Shown here: one piece after another, positions 1 to 5,540 of the stretch
Layout of the letters: every line of letters starts with the position of its first letter
How positions within the stretch are numbered: position 1 is the first letter of the stretch
Assembly: GCA_034434635.1 (NCBI GenBank)
Contig: DAOTYX010000051.1
Span: 1-22,409, forward strand
DNA: 22,409 nucleotides
Reading direction: 5' to 3'
DNA from: DAOTYX01 sp034434635
Lineage (GTDB): Bacteria > Chloroflexota > Anaerolineae > B4-G1 > DUEL01
Made by a program: the position numbers and the translations under genes
The notes under the pieces: generated by a model
Databases searched by the model: none
The model's input: the letters and a program-made list of their open reading frames with translations, nothing else
What the model was told of the DNA's origin: nothing

Positions 1-1008
1 ACGGCTCGCCGGCGGCGTGAAGTGGCGCACCGCCCACAGGATACGCTCGGGGTCGGTGCCTACCAACACGTTCCACCCCGCCTGCACGGTCTCCACCCAC
101 TCCGTCTCCTCCCGCAATGTGAGACACGGCACGCCCAGCCAGCAGGCTTCCTTCTGTACCCCGCCCGAATCGGTCAGGATCATCCGTGCCGAGCGCTCCA
201 GGCGCACCATGTCCAGATAGCCCACCGGTTCGACCCACCGCATATGGCGCGCACAGGCCAGAAGCGACCGCAACTCCTCGGCGCCCTCAAGCCGCTGCCG
301 GGTGCGTGGGTGCACCGGGAAGACGACCGGCTCATCCAGCGCACAGAGCGCCCCCAGGATGGCGCGCAGCCGCTCCACGTCGTCGGTGTTCTCGGCGCGA
401 TGGACGGTGACGAGCAGGTAGCCACGCTCCGCCAGCCCCAGCCGCGTCAACACGTCCGAACGCTCCGCCCGCTCCGCCGCCAGCGCCAGCGCGTCGGCCA
501 TCACATCCCCCACCAGATATACCCCACGGGTGATTCCCTCAGCGGCCAGGTTGTCTACCGCAGTCTGGCTGGGACACAGCAGCCGGTCGGCGACGTGGTC
601 GGTGAGCACGCGGTTGATCTCCTCCGGCATACGCCGGTTGAAGGAACGCAGCCCGGCCTCGACATGGGCCAGGGGCAAGTGCAGTTTGGCCGCCGCCAGC
701 GCCCCGGCCAGGGTGGAGTTGGTGTCGCCGTAGACCAGCACCCAGTCGGGCCGCTGCTCCTGCAATACGCCCTCGATCCCGATCAGCATCTGCCCAGTCT
801 GCCAGCCGTGTGACCCCGACCCCACGCCCAGGTTCACGTCGGGCTCCGGCAGGTCCAGTTCGGCGAAGAAGACCTGAGAGAGTGCTGCATCGTAATGCTG
901 GCCCGTGTGCAGCAGGAACTCGGCATGACCGGCGGCGCGCAAGGCCCGCCCTACCGGCGCTGCCTTGATGAACTGCGGCCGCGCCCCGACGACCGTGACC
1001 ACCCTCAT
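1..1008 (-). CDS. wecB: UDP-N-acetylglucosamine 2-epimerase (non-hydrolysing), C-terminus cut by window edge
   Basis: This cytoplasmic enzyme interconverts UDP-GlcNAc and UDP-ManNAc, the precursor of ManNAc-containing surface polysaccharides. The visible 336 residues read without a stop to the left edge. The family is usually about 360-380 residues, so only a short C-terminal piece is missing. The N-terminus has GARPQFIK and the TGQHYD segment. Catalytic positions known for E. coli WecB are all present: Asp95 in YGDTNST, Glu117 in HVEAGLRSF, the Glu pair at 129-130 in MPEEINR and His203 in VHRAEN. The nucleotide-site motif TDSGGVQKEA is also there. The ATG lies inside an ATGA overlap with the stop of the upstream regulator gene, so translation is probably coupled. 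The catalytic set is intact. It is a glycan-precursor gene with no glycosyltransferase visible on this side of the window. Confidence 0.96.
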   Translation of the reverse strand, partial: MRVVTVVGARPQFIKAAPVGRALRAAGHAEFLLHTGQHYDAALSQVFFAELDLPEPDVNLGVGSGSHGWQTGQMLIGIEGVLQEQRPDWVLVYGDTNSTLAGALAAAKLHLPLAHVEAGLRSFNRRMPEEINRVLTDHVADRLLCPSQTAVDNLAAEGITRGVYLVGDVMADALALAAERAERSDVLTRLGLAERGYLLVTVHRAENTDDVERLRAILGALCALDEPVVFPVHPRTRQRLEGAEELRSLLACARHMRWVEPVGYLDMVRLERSARMILTDSGGVQKEACWLGVPCLTLREETEWVETVQAGWNVLVGTDPERILWAVRHFTPPASR

Positions 1009-1496
1009 CGCCCGCACCCCAGCCCATCCCCCTCAGGCCATTCGACCACGAAGCGGGTCCCCTCCGCCCGCACCCGTGGAAGTGGAATGGTGGGGTCTCT
1101 CTCGACGCGCATCCCCTCCTCCAGGCAGGTCAGGCGCAGGATCTCCAACGCCTCATCCCGCCCGTCTGCCTGCAGCGCACTGTAGCCAGCAGCCCGCACC
1201 TGGGCCAACGTCTCGCGTGCGGCACGGCGCAGGTCGCGATAGACGCGCAATGAGGCTTCCATGTACTGCGAGGTCAGGTGAGCCTTGAGTGCCAACCCCT
1301 CGGGGGTGACGAAATACTTTAGCCGTCGTCGCTGCAGGCGAGTGACCTTGACGTATCCCTTGCGAATCAGTCGCTTCAGGTACCAGTTGACACTGCCCAC
1401 GGCCACGCCCAACTGCGCGGCCAGGCCAGCCTGGGTGGCATCAGGATTACCCTCCAGCGCCTCCAGGATGTGTAACTCCCGCTCTCCCTCCACCAT
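1005..1496 (-). CDS. Winged-helix (MarR/EPS-type) transcriptional regulator
   Basis: This is a predicted DNA-binding regulator of the coupled wecB. The first 75 residues form a winged helix. ATQAGLAAQLGVAVGSVNWY looks like the helix-turn-helix, and RRRLKYFVTPEGLALK is the wing plus linker typical of MarR-like regulators found next to exopolysaccharide genes. A helical stretch follows (about 80-115), then a C-terminal region that I do not recognise, ending near WPEGDGLGCGR. I prefer the ATG at 1496 because GGTGAG sits about 8 nt upstream. A GTG at 1517 would add seven residues but would leave almost no leader after the predicted transcription start. The stop overlaps the wecB start (ATGA). The 15-bp palindrome across the transcription start suggests autoregulation. 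The effector is unknown. Confidence 0.82.
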   Translation of the reverse strand: MVEGERELHILEALEGNPDATQAGLAAQLGVAVGSVNWYLKRLIRKGYVKVTRLQRRRLKYFVTPEGLALKAHLTSQYMEASLRVYRDLRRAARETLAQVRAAGYSALQADGRDEALEILRLTCLEEGMRVERDPTIPLPRVRAEGTRFVVEWPEGDGLGCGR

Positions 1497-1524
1497 GTCG
1501 TTACTCACCCGCCACACCCCGTAT

Positions 1525-1539
1525 ATTCAGTAACTGAAT
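1525..1539. promoter_or_regulatory. 15-bp perfect palindrome, candidate operator
   Basis: ATTCAGT-A-ACTGAAT has 7-bp arms around a single central base. It overlaps the last two bases of the -10 hexamer and covers the predicted transcription start of the regulator-wecB operon. The size and placement suit a dimeric winged-helix repressor that blocks open-complex formation. The obvious candidate is the regulator encoded just downstream. Binding is inferred, not shown. Confidence 0.6.
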
Positions 1540-1566
1540 TTTACAGCCGGACGGGAAGATTGTCAA
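1538..1566 (-). promoter_or_regulatory. Sigma70-type promoter of the regulator-wecB operon
   Basis: The -35 hexamer TTGACA (1561-1566) is a perfect consensus. A 17-bp spacer follows, then the -10 hexamer TAAAAT (1538-1543). The start point should be near 1531, which gives a leader of about 35 nt to the ATG at 1496. Confidence 0.8.
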
Positions 1567-1632
1567 GGCCGCCTCGGCTCGGCCTTCCACGGCAGCCAAC
1601 CAGCAGGATGCTCATCGGCGTCGAGCGGGTCT

Positions 1633-1676
1633 TCCTCCAGAAGCGACCTCAGAGGACATCTGTGTCTTCTGGAGGA
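1633..1676. repeat. 11-bp perfect inverted repeat with nested mini-stem
   Basis: TCCTCCAGAAG (1633-1643) pairs exactly with CTTCTGGAGGA (1666-1676). Inside the loop, CAGA (1650-1653) can pair with TCTG (1659-1662). It lies between the end of hepT and the next operon's promoter, where a transcript end is expected. There is no T-tract on either side, so a Rho-independent terminator is not demonstrated. It could be an mRNA-end hairpin or a small dispersed repeat. Confidence 0.55.
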
Positions 1677-1694
1677 GACGTGGGAGAGGCGCCC

Positions 1695-2108
1695 CTAGAG
1701 GAAGCAGGCAAAGAAGCGGCCCAGTGTCTCCAGATCCTCCAGGCCGTGTTGGAGAACCTCGTACACAATCCGACGGTCAATCTCCAGATACTCGTGCACC
1801 AGAATGTTCCGGAAACCGAGCATCCGTATCCACTTTTCCTTCAGACCTGGGCTGATGTACCCTCTCTCGGCCAGGATGGTCGGGATGTCGCTGTACCAGT
1901 TGACCATCCCCAGGTCCTCCTCGGCGATAACGTGGCTGCCCATGTCGGTGATGGACTCGATGGCCAGTTGCAGGAAACGCTCCGCGCTCCCATAACGTTC
2001 AGGGTCGCTCAAGAATTCCTCCGCGCTGTACTGCTGCAGCCGGCGCAGGATGTTCAGGTAGTCATCCAGGCTGTTCAGCCGCTTGCGGATTACCTCGGCC
2101 CTAACCAA
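1695..2108 (-). CDS. hepT: HepT-like HEPN toxin ribonuclease (type VII toxin-antitoxin)
   Basis: This 137-residue HEPN-domain protein (DUF86/HepT-like) is predicted to be the toxin of an MNT-HEPN pair. The C-terminal third contains RNILVHEY, an exact RX4HXY motif. In characterised HepT proteins, Arg and His form the RNase site, and the Tyr is AMPylated by the partner nucleotidyltransferase to neutralise the toxin. I place the start at a TTG (2108): GAGGAGG lies 7 nt upstream, and homology begins at VRAEVIRKRL. Reading further upstream in this frame gives Cys/Trp-rich sequence that belongs to the mntA gene read in another frame. The TTG overlaps the mntA stop by 8 nt, so the pair is coupled. 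The domain length is complete and no lesion is visible. Confidence 0.9.
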   Translation of the reverse strand: MVRAEVIRKRLNSLDDYLNILRRLQQYSAEEFLSDPERYGSAERFLQLAIESITDMGSHVIAEEDLGMVNWYSDIPTILAERGYISPGLKEKWIRMLGFRNILVHEYLEIDRRIVYEVLQHGLEDLETLGRFFACFL

Positions 2109-2499
2109 GGAGCAGCCTCCTCTTGTAAGCCTCCCGCTGCTTCTGGAGGTAAGGCAGAAAATCCAGATACTGGCGCACAACGCGAGAGTACATCGCCCCA
2201 CGGTCGAAGTCTTCCGCCTGATACACCAGCCGGTTCCCCCGAACCGCCTCGTACTTGAGCACAATGTCGTCAGTATCCAGAAAGACCAGGTCCACATTGT
2301 CGAAACCGTGCCGGGCCAAATCAGCCAGGATGTCCATCCGCCGGGCCTGGAGCCTTGAATGGCGCGGGACGATGGCCAGGTCCAGGTCGCTCTCCGGATT
2401 GGCCCGGCCTGCGGCCTGCGAGCCGAACAGGTATACCGCCTGAACGTCTGGGTATTTCCGGAAGATCTCCAATAACGTCTGTAAGTCCGCCGATTTCAT
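2101..2499 (-). CDS. mntA: MntA-like minimal nucleotidyltransferase antitoxin
   Basis: This 132-residue minimal nucleotidyltransferase is predicted to AMPylate and silence the adjacent HepT toxin. The signature of the polymerase-beta-like fold is clear. AVYLFGSQAAGRANPESDLD contains the GSX10DXD pattern, which supplies the nucleotide-binding Gly-Ser and the two metal-binding Asp residues. A third acidic position probably lies in NVDLVFLD. The helical C-terminus (SRVVRQYLDFLPYLQKQREA) is typical of the family. The ATG at 2499 is preceded by GGGGAC about 6 nt upstream and follows a good promoter. The order antitoxin-first with an 8-nt overlap into hepT is standard for this system, and co-regulation is expected. 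No second promoter for hepT is visible. Confidence 0.92.
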   Translation of the reverse strand: MKSADLQTLLEIFRKYPDVQAVYLFGSQAAGRANPESDLDLAIVPRHSRLQARRMDILADLARHGFDNVDLVFLDTDDIVLKYEAVRGNRLVYQAEDFDRGAMYSRVVRQYLDFLPYLQKQREAYKRRLLLG

Positions 2500-2532
2500 G
2501 CTTGTCCCCGTTCCTGCTCGAACCGCTCTGCT

Positions 2533-2561
2533 ATCTTACCATGAAGAATCGGCCCCGTCAA
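2533..2561 (-). promoter_or_regulatory. Sigma70-type promoter of mntA-hepT
   Basis: TTGACG (2556-2561), a 17-bp spacer, and TAAGAT (2533-2538). The predicted start near 2526 leaves a leader of about 27 nt before the mntA ATG. Confidence 0.7.
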
Positions 2562-2602
2562 AACTCACAAACTGGAGGTGTCCGCTCAGCCTGCCCTCTC
2601 AT

Positions 2603-2677
2603 CTCTCGTTGCGAGGGCGCGAAACGCCCGAAGCAACCTCCCCCGGGCTGGAGTTGCTTCGCCTCGCTCGCCATGAC
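2603..2677. repeat. Palindromic dispersed repeat (intergenic REP-like element)
   Basis: Two imperfect copies of a unit of the type GCGAG...GAAGCAAC-CTCC face each other. GAAGCAACCTCC (2630-2641) and GGAGTTGCTTC (2650-2660) pair with one bulge, and the outer parts (GTTGCGAGGGCG and CGCTCGCCATGAC) pair loosely. This resembles the 'GCGAGnnnCGAAGCAAnCTC' repeat seen in intergenic DNA of many environmental genomes. It lies in the 240-bp gap between mntA and udk, where I see no gene. Confidence 0.6.
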
Positions 2678-2739
2678 GCAGGGTGAGCAGTGACAACCAG
2701 AGGTAACTGTTCAGGCTGAGCAGTTCCACGAGGGATTGG

Positions 2740-3393
2740 TCAAGGCCGCCCACTGCCCAGCCCCAGCAGCCCCCGAATCCGCGCCGCGACCATCTCCACC
2801 GCCACCTCGTTGAAGCCACCCTCGGGGATGATCACGTCGGCATACCGCTTGCTGGGCTCGACGAACTCCAGGTGCATGGGCCGCACGGTCGTCATATACT
2901 GCTGGATCACCGATTCGAGGGTGCGACCACGCTCCTGCACGTCCCGCTGCAGGCGGCGGATGATGCGGATGTCGGCGTCAGTGTCCACGTACAGTTTGAC
3001 GTCGAACAGCGCCCGCAACTCCGGCTCGGCGAAGACCAGAATGCCCTCCACCAGGATGACCGGAGCCGGGCCCACCCGGCGGGTCTGGGTGGTGCGGGCG
3101 TGGATGGTGAAGTCGTACACCGGCACCTCCACCGCCTGCCCGGCCTTCAGCCGCTTGAGATGCTCCACCAGCAGTGGGGTTTCCAGAGAGTCGGGATGGT
3201 CGAAGTTGACCTGCGTCCGCAGCGACACAGGCAAGTGGCTCAGGTCGCGGTAGTAGGCATCATGAGGGATGTAGGCTACGTGCTCAGCCCCCACCTGTTC
3301 CAGGATCTTCAGCGCCACGGTGGTCTTGCCCGACCCCGTGCCGCCGGCCACGCCGATGATGATCGGCGGCTGCTGGATTCCCTCTTCGCTCAT
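2740..3393 (-). CDS. udk: Uridine kinase
   Basis: This 217-residue cytoplasmic kinase phosphorylates uridine and cytidine to UMP and CMP in pyrimidine salvage (EC 2.7.1.48). The P-loop is near the N-terminus (GVAGGTGSGKTT, residues 14-25). It is followed by the family segments HDAYYRDLSH, NFDHPDSLE and VPVYDFTIHART, the last of which belongs to the nucleoside site. VILVEGILVF is the Walker B strand, and RRLQRDVQERGR supplies lid arginines. Length and order match Udk. I chose the ATG at 3393 because it overlaps the stop of the upstream ResB-like gene as ATGA. An ATG three codons upstream would extend the overlap without adding homology. Pairing a salvage kinase with a cytochrome c biogenesis gene looks like operon convenience, not a shared pathway. 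Confidence 0.96.
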   Translation of the reverse strand: MSEEGIQQPPIIIGVAGGTGSGKTTVALKILEQVGAEHVAYIPHDAYYRDLSHLPVSLRTQVNFDHPDSLETPLLVEHLKRLKAGQAVEVPVYDFTIHARTTQTRRVGPAPVILVEGILVFAEPELRALFDVKLYVDTDADIRIIRRLQRDVQERGRTLESVIQQYMTTVRPMHLEFVEPSKRYADVIIPEGGFNEVAVEMVAARIRGLLGLGSGRP

Positions 3394-4547
3394 TCCTGCC
3401 ATACCTCCCGATACCAGAATAGCCAGGCCGCAGCCACTATCAGCCAGAGCATCGTGAGCGCCACCTGCAGCCCGCTGCCATCCCAAAACAACCCGCTGCG
3501 CAACAGGCTCCACAGCGCCGCCACAGCGGTCGGCAAAGACAACACCCCTGCCGCCCAACGAAGAACCGTCTGCAGGCGGCCCGACGGCGCTCCTGCCGGC
3601 CACGCCGCCTGGACCAGCAGGGCCAGCGCCGCCAGAACCAGCCCGGCGATCTTCAGCCCATAGCCAGGATCGTACGCCGCAGCCAGCAGCAGATATTGGC
3701 CACGGGCCAGATGGACATGCGTCTCCCCAGCGAGCAGATCGGCGTCGCCGGTGGTGGTCGTTTCCCCTGCCAGTTCTCCGGAGGGGACACGCAACGCCTG
3801 CACACGCAGCGGCATGTCGGCCGCTATCCCCGCCCGCAGGTCCGGCTCGACGCGCACAAACAGCCCGGCCTGGGGTATGGCGAAGTAGGTATCGGCAGCC
3901 TCATCTGTCACCCGCAGGCGGAGTTGCGGGGTCGGGGGCACATCAGGGCTCCTCTGCAGGCCCAGCGGGTCGCCAGCAGCGTCGCTGGCCGAAGCGGTCA
4001 GCAGCGGCCCGCTCCCCTGACGGTACAGCCGCACCCCGGGTCGGTTGCCGCGCAGGCGGTCACCCGCCTCCACCACCACTTCGCCGTGGCCCGGTACCGT
4101 CAGCACCTCGCCGGGTACAAACGACAGCCGTTCCGCCCGCCAGCCGCCCTTCGCTCCCACCAGCAACCCCAGCAGCAACAAGAGCACTCCCACGTGCGCA
4201 GCGAGGGTTGGCACGGCGCGCCAGCCAGTCTGCCGCAACCGCAATGTCCGCTCAGCCGTGCGGGTGATCAAGACAAACGTCAGCACCATCAGCAGAAGCC
4301 GGAGTAAAGGAGAGCGTCCCAGGGCGAAGAGTCCCAGCGTGGCCAACAGGGCGGTGGCGGAGCCGAAGCGGGCCTGCGACCGGGCCTGCCACAGGCTGGC
4401 AGGCTCGTCGGGGGCCTGGGGGATCACCAACAGCGTGACCAGCAACAGGGCCAGAGCGAACAACAGAGCCGCCAGCAGACGCTCTCCCGTGACCAGATGC
4501 CACAGGACGGACCAGAGGTCACCTCGGCGGGCAGGCAGCGCAGCCAT
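3390..4547 (-). CDS. resB: ResB/CcsB-like cytochrome c biogenesis membrane protein
   Basis: This 385-residue membrane protein resembles ResB (Ccs1), the System II partner of CcsA in attaching haem to c-type cytochromes outside the membrane. The ResB pattern is visible: an N-terminal amphipathic segment (WSVLWHLVTGERLL), TM1 ending in VIPQ (22-43), TM helices near 62-97, and TM4 starting with a conserved-looking His (AAHVGVLLLLLG). A soluble domain of about 165 residues (132-296) follows, with LSFVPGE at its start, then YDPGYGLKIAG leading into the next TM. It then carries two extra C-terminal helices (about 331-347 and 360-378) that short ResB proteins lack. No CcsA-like gene is in the window. 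Translation of udk overlaps its stop. SD-like GGGGAG lies very close to the ATG, just after the tRNA terminator T-tract. Confidence 0.72.
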   Translation of the reverse strand: MAALPARRGDLWSVLWHLVTGERLLAALLFALALLLVTLLVIPQAPDEPASLWQARSQARFGSATALLATLGLFALGRSPLLRLLLMVLTFVLITRTAERTLRLRQTGWRAVPTLAAHVGVLLLLLGLLVGAKGGWRAERLSFVPGEVLTVPGHGEVVVEAGDRLRGNRPGVRLYRQGSGPLLTASASDAAGDPLGLQRSPDVPPTPQLRLRVTDEAADTYFAIPQAGLFVRVEPDLRAGIAADMPLRVQALRVPSGELAGETTTTGDADLLAGETHVHLARGQYLLLAAAYDPGYGLKIAGLVLAALALLVQAAWPAGAPSGRLQTVLRWAAGVLSLPTAVAALWSLLRSGLFWDGSGLQVALTMLWLIVAAAWLFWYREVWQE

Positions 4548-4557
4548 CGCTCCCCAG

Positions 4558-4581
4558 AAAAAAGGCCCCGCTGACGGGGCC
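4558..4581 (-). terminator. Rho-independent terminator after tRNA-Thr(CGT)
   Basis: On the minus strand, GGCCCCG-TCAG-CGGGGCC forms a 7-bp GC stem (4564-4581) followed by six T (4558-4563). It ends the tRNA transcript 10 nt before the ResB-like start codon. That gene's ribosome-binding site therefore lies in the terminator tail. Confidence 0.9.
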
Positions 4582-4589
4582 TGTGATCA

Positions 4590-4662
4590 AGCCACCCGTC
4601 GGAATTGAACCGACAACCGACCGCTTACGAAGCGGTTGCTCTGCCGATTGAGCTAGGGTGGC
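4590..4662 (-). tRNA. tRNA-Thr (anticodon CGT)
   Basis: This 73-nt cloverleaf has a 7-bp acceptor stem (GCCACCC/GGGTGGC), a D-stem GCTC/GAGC, an anticodon stem ACCGC/GCGGT with loop TTCGTAA (anticodon CGT, reads ACG), a T-stem GTCGG/CCGAC with loop TTCAATT, and a U discriminator. CCA is not encoded. It has its own promoter and terminator. Confidence 0.96.
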
Positions 4663-4671
4663 GCGGGCAGG

Positions 4672-4699
4672 ATTATACCACATCGGGAGTGGTTGGCAA
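4672..4699 (-). promoter_or_regulatory. Promoter of tRNA-Thr(CGT)
   Basis: TTGCCA (4694-4699), a 16-bp spacer, and a perfect TATAAT (4672-4677), placing the start a few bases before the tRNA 5' end at 4662. Confidence 0.72.
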
Positions 4700-4711
4700 G
4701 GGGGTTGGAGG

Positions 4712-4745
4712 TTGGTCATTGGTCATTGGCCATTGGCCATTGGCC
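4712..4745. repeat. Heptamer tandem repeat TTGGTCA/TTGGCCA, about 4.9 copies
   Basis: Two TTGGTCA units (4712-4725) are followed by two TTGGCCA units and a partial fifth. The array spans the stop codon and last codons of the methyltransferase gene on the minus strand. Heptamer repeats containing TTGGTCA are known in cyanobacteria (the STRR class). The resemblance is noted from memory. Confidence 0.85.
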
Positions 4746-5532
4746 TTTTCCACGCCACCGCAAACACTTCCCGCTCGAAAAACCAGCGGAAGGGGGGCCA
4801 GTTGAACAGCACGTGGCGCGCCAGGCGCAGCAGCCAGCCCTCCTGACGGTGCTGCGGCGGCGTATCGAGCCACACCCGCCCGGCGAAGCCCGCGCGGGCC
4901 AGCCCGCGCCGCAGGCTCACCAGGCTCTGCTCGTTGACGTGCACCTCCACGTTGGCCGGAATGATCGCCCGTGGGTCGCGCGGGTAGGCCGCCCCCTGCC
5001 CCATCAGGATGCGGACGAAGCGCACCAGCGGGTAGGCGTACCGGTCATACCAGGCGTTGGGCGCGGTGTGAATCACCACCCGTCCCTCGGCACGCAACAC
5101 ACGGCGCACCTCACGGAGCGCGCGGTCCAGTTCCCATGGGTGGAGGTGTTCCACCAGGTCGAACAGCAGCACGCGGTCGAAAGAGCCATCGGTGAAGGGA
5201 AGACTCTTGGCGTCGGCGCGGCAGACGCCCGCGGCCTCCCCTTCCGCCTGCGCCTGGCGGGACATCGCCACCGCAGCGGCGGAGTAGTCCACCCCGTAGG
5301 CCACCGCTCCCAGGCGGGTACAGTGGCGCAGGATCTCCCCCCGCCCACAGCCCACGTCCAGCACCCGCATCCCCGGCTCGATGCCGGCAACAGCGAAAGC
5401 CTGCCGCAGGCGGCGGGAGAGTTCCCGCCCCTCGCTGCTCAGGAACTCCTCGTACCCCTCACAGGTGGTGAGGAAATAGGAGTCGTCGTAAAGACGGGAA
5501 GGGACCGGTTGAGGTTGTCTTTTCCTGTTCAC
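4723..5532 (-). CDS. Class I SAM-dependent methyltransferase (Methyltransf_11 type)
   Basis: This 269-residue cytoplasmic methyltransferase has an unknown acceptor. The Rossmann motifs are in order: motif I VLDVGCGRGE (57-66), the acidic end of beta-2 (VDYS, Asp82), motif II around RADAKSLPF (Asp107) and motif IV VLLFDLVEHL (121-130). The next segments are RALREVRRVLRAEGRVVIHT and a variable C-terminal half with many aromatics. This layout is common in lipid, quinone or glycan-associated enzymes. The start is a GTG at 5532, with AGGAG 6 nt upstream formed across the murJ stop codon, so it is coupled to murJ. The final residues (KRPMANGQ) are encoded by the heptamer array, so the original C-terminus may have been altered. 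Substrate cannot be assigned from sequence. Confidence 0.88.
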   Translation of the reverse strand: MNRKRQPQPVPSRLYDDSYFLTTCEGYEEFLSSEGRELSRRLRQAFAVAGIEPGMRVLDVGCGRGEILRHCTRLGAVAYGVDYSAAAVAMSRQAQAEGEAAGVCRADAKSLPFTDGSFDRVLLFDLVEHLHPWELDRALREVRRVLRAEGRVVIHTAPNAWYDRYAYPLVRFVRILMGQGAAYPRDPRAIIPANVEVHVNEQSLVSLRRGLARAGFAGRVWLDTPPQHRQEGWLLRLARHVLFNWPPFRWFFEREVFAVAWKRPMANGQ

Positions 5533-5540
5533 GACCGCTC

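Noticed and set aside
22..813. Plus-strand frame opposite wecB
   Set aside because: The minus strand has all WecB catalytic residues. The plus frame has Gln/His/Pro/Arg-rich shadow composition.
4712..4745. Heptamer array as a CRISPR
   Set aside because: The units are only 7 bp with no spacers, and no cas gene is nearby.
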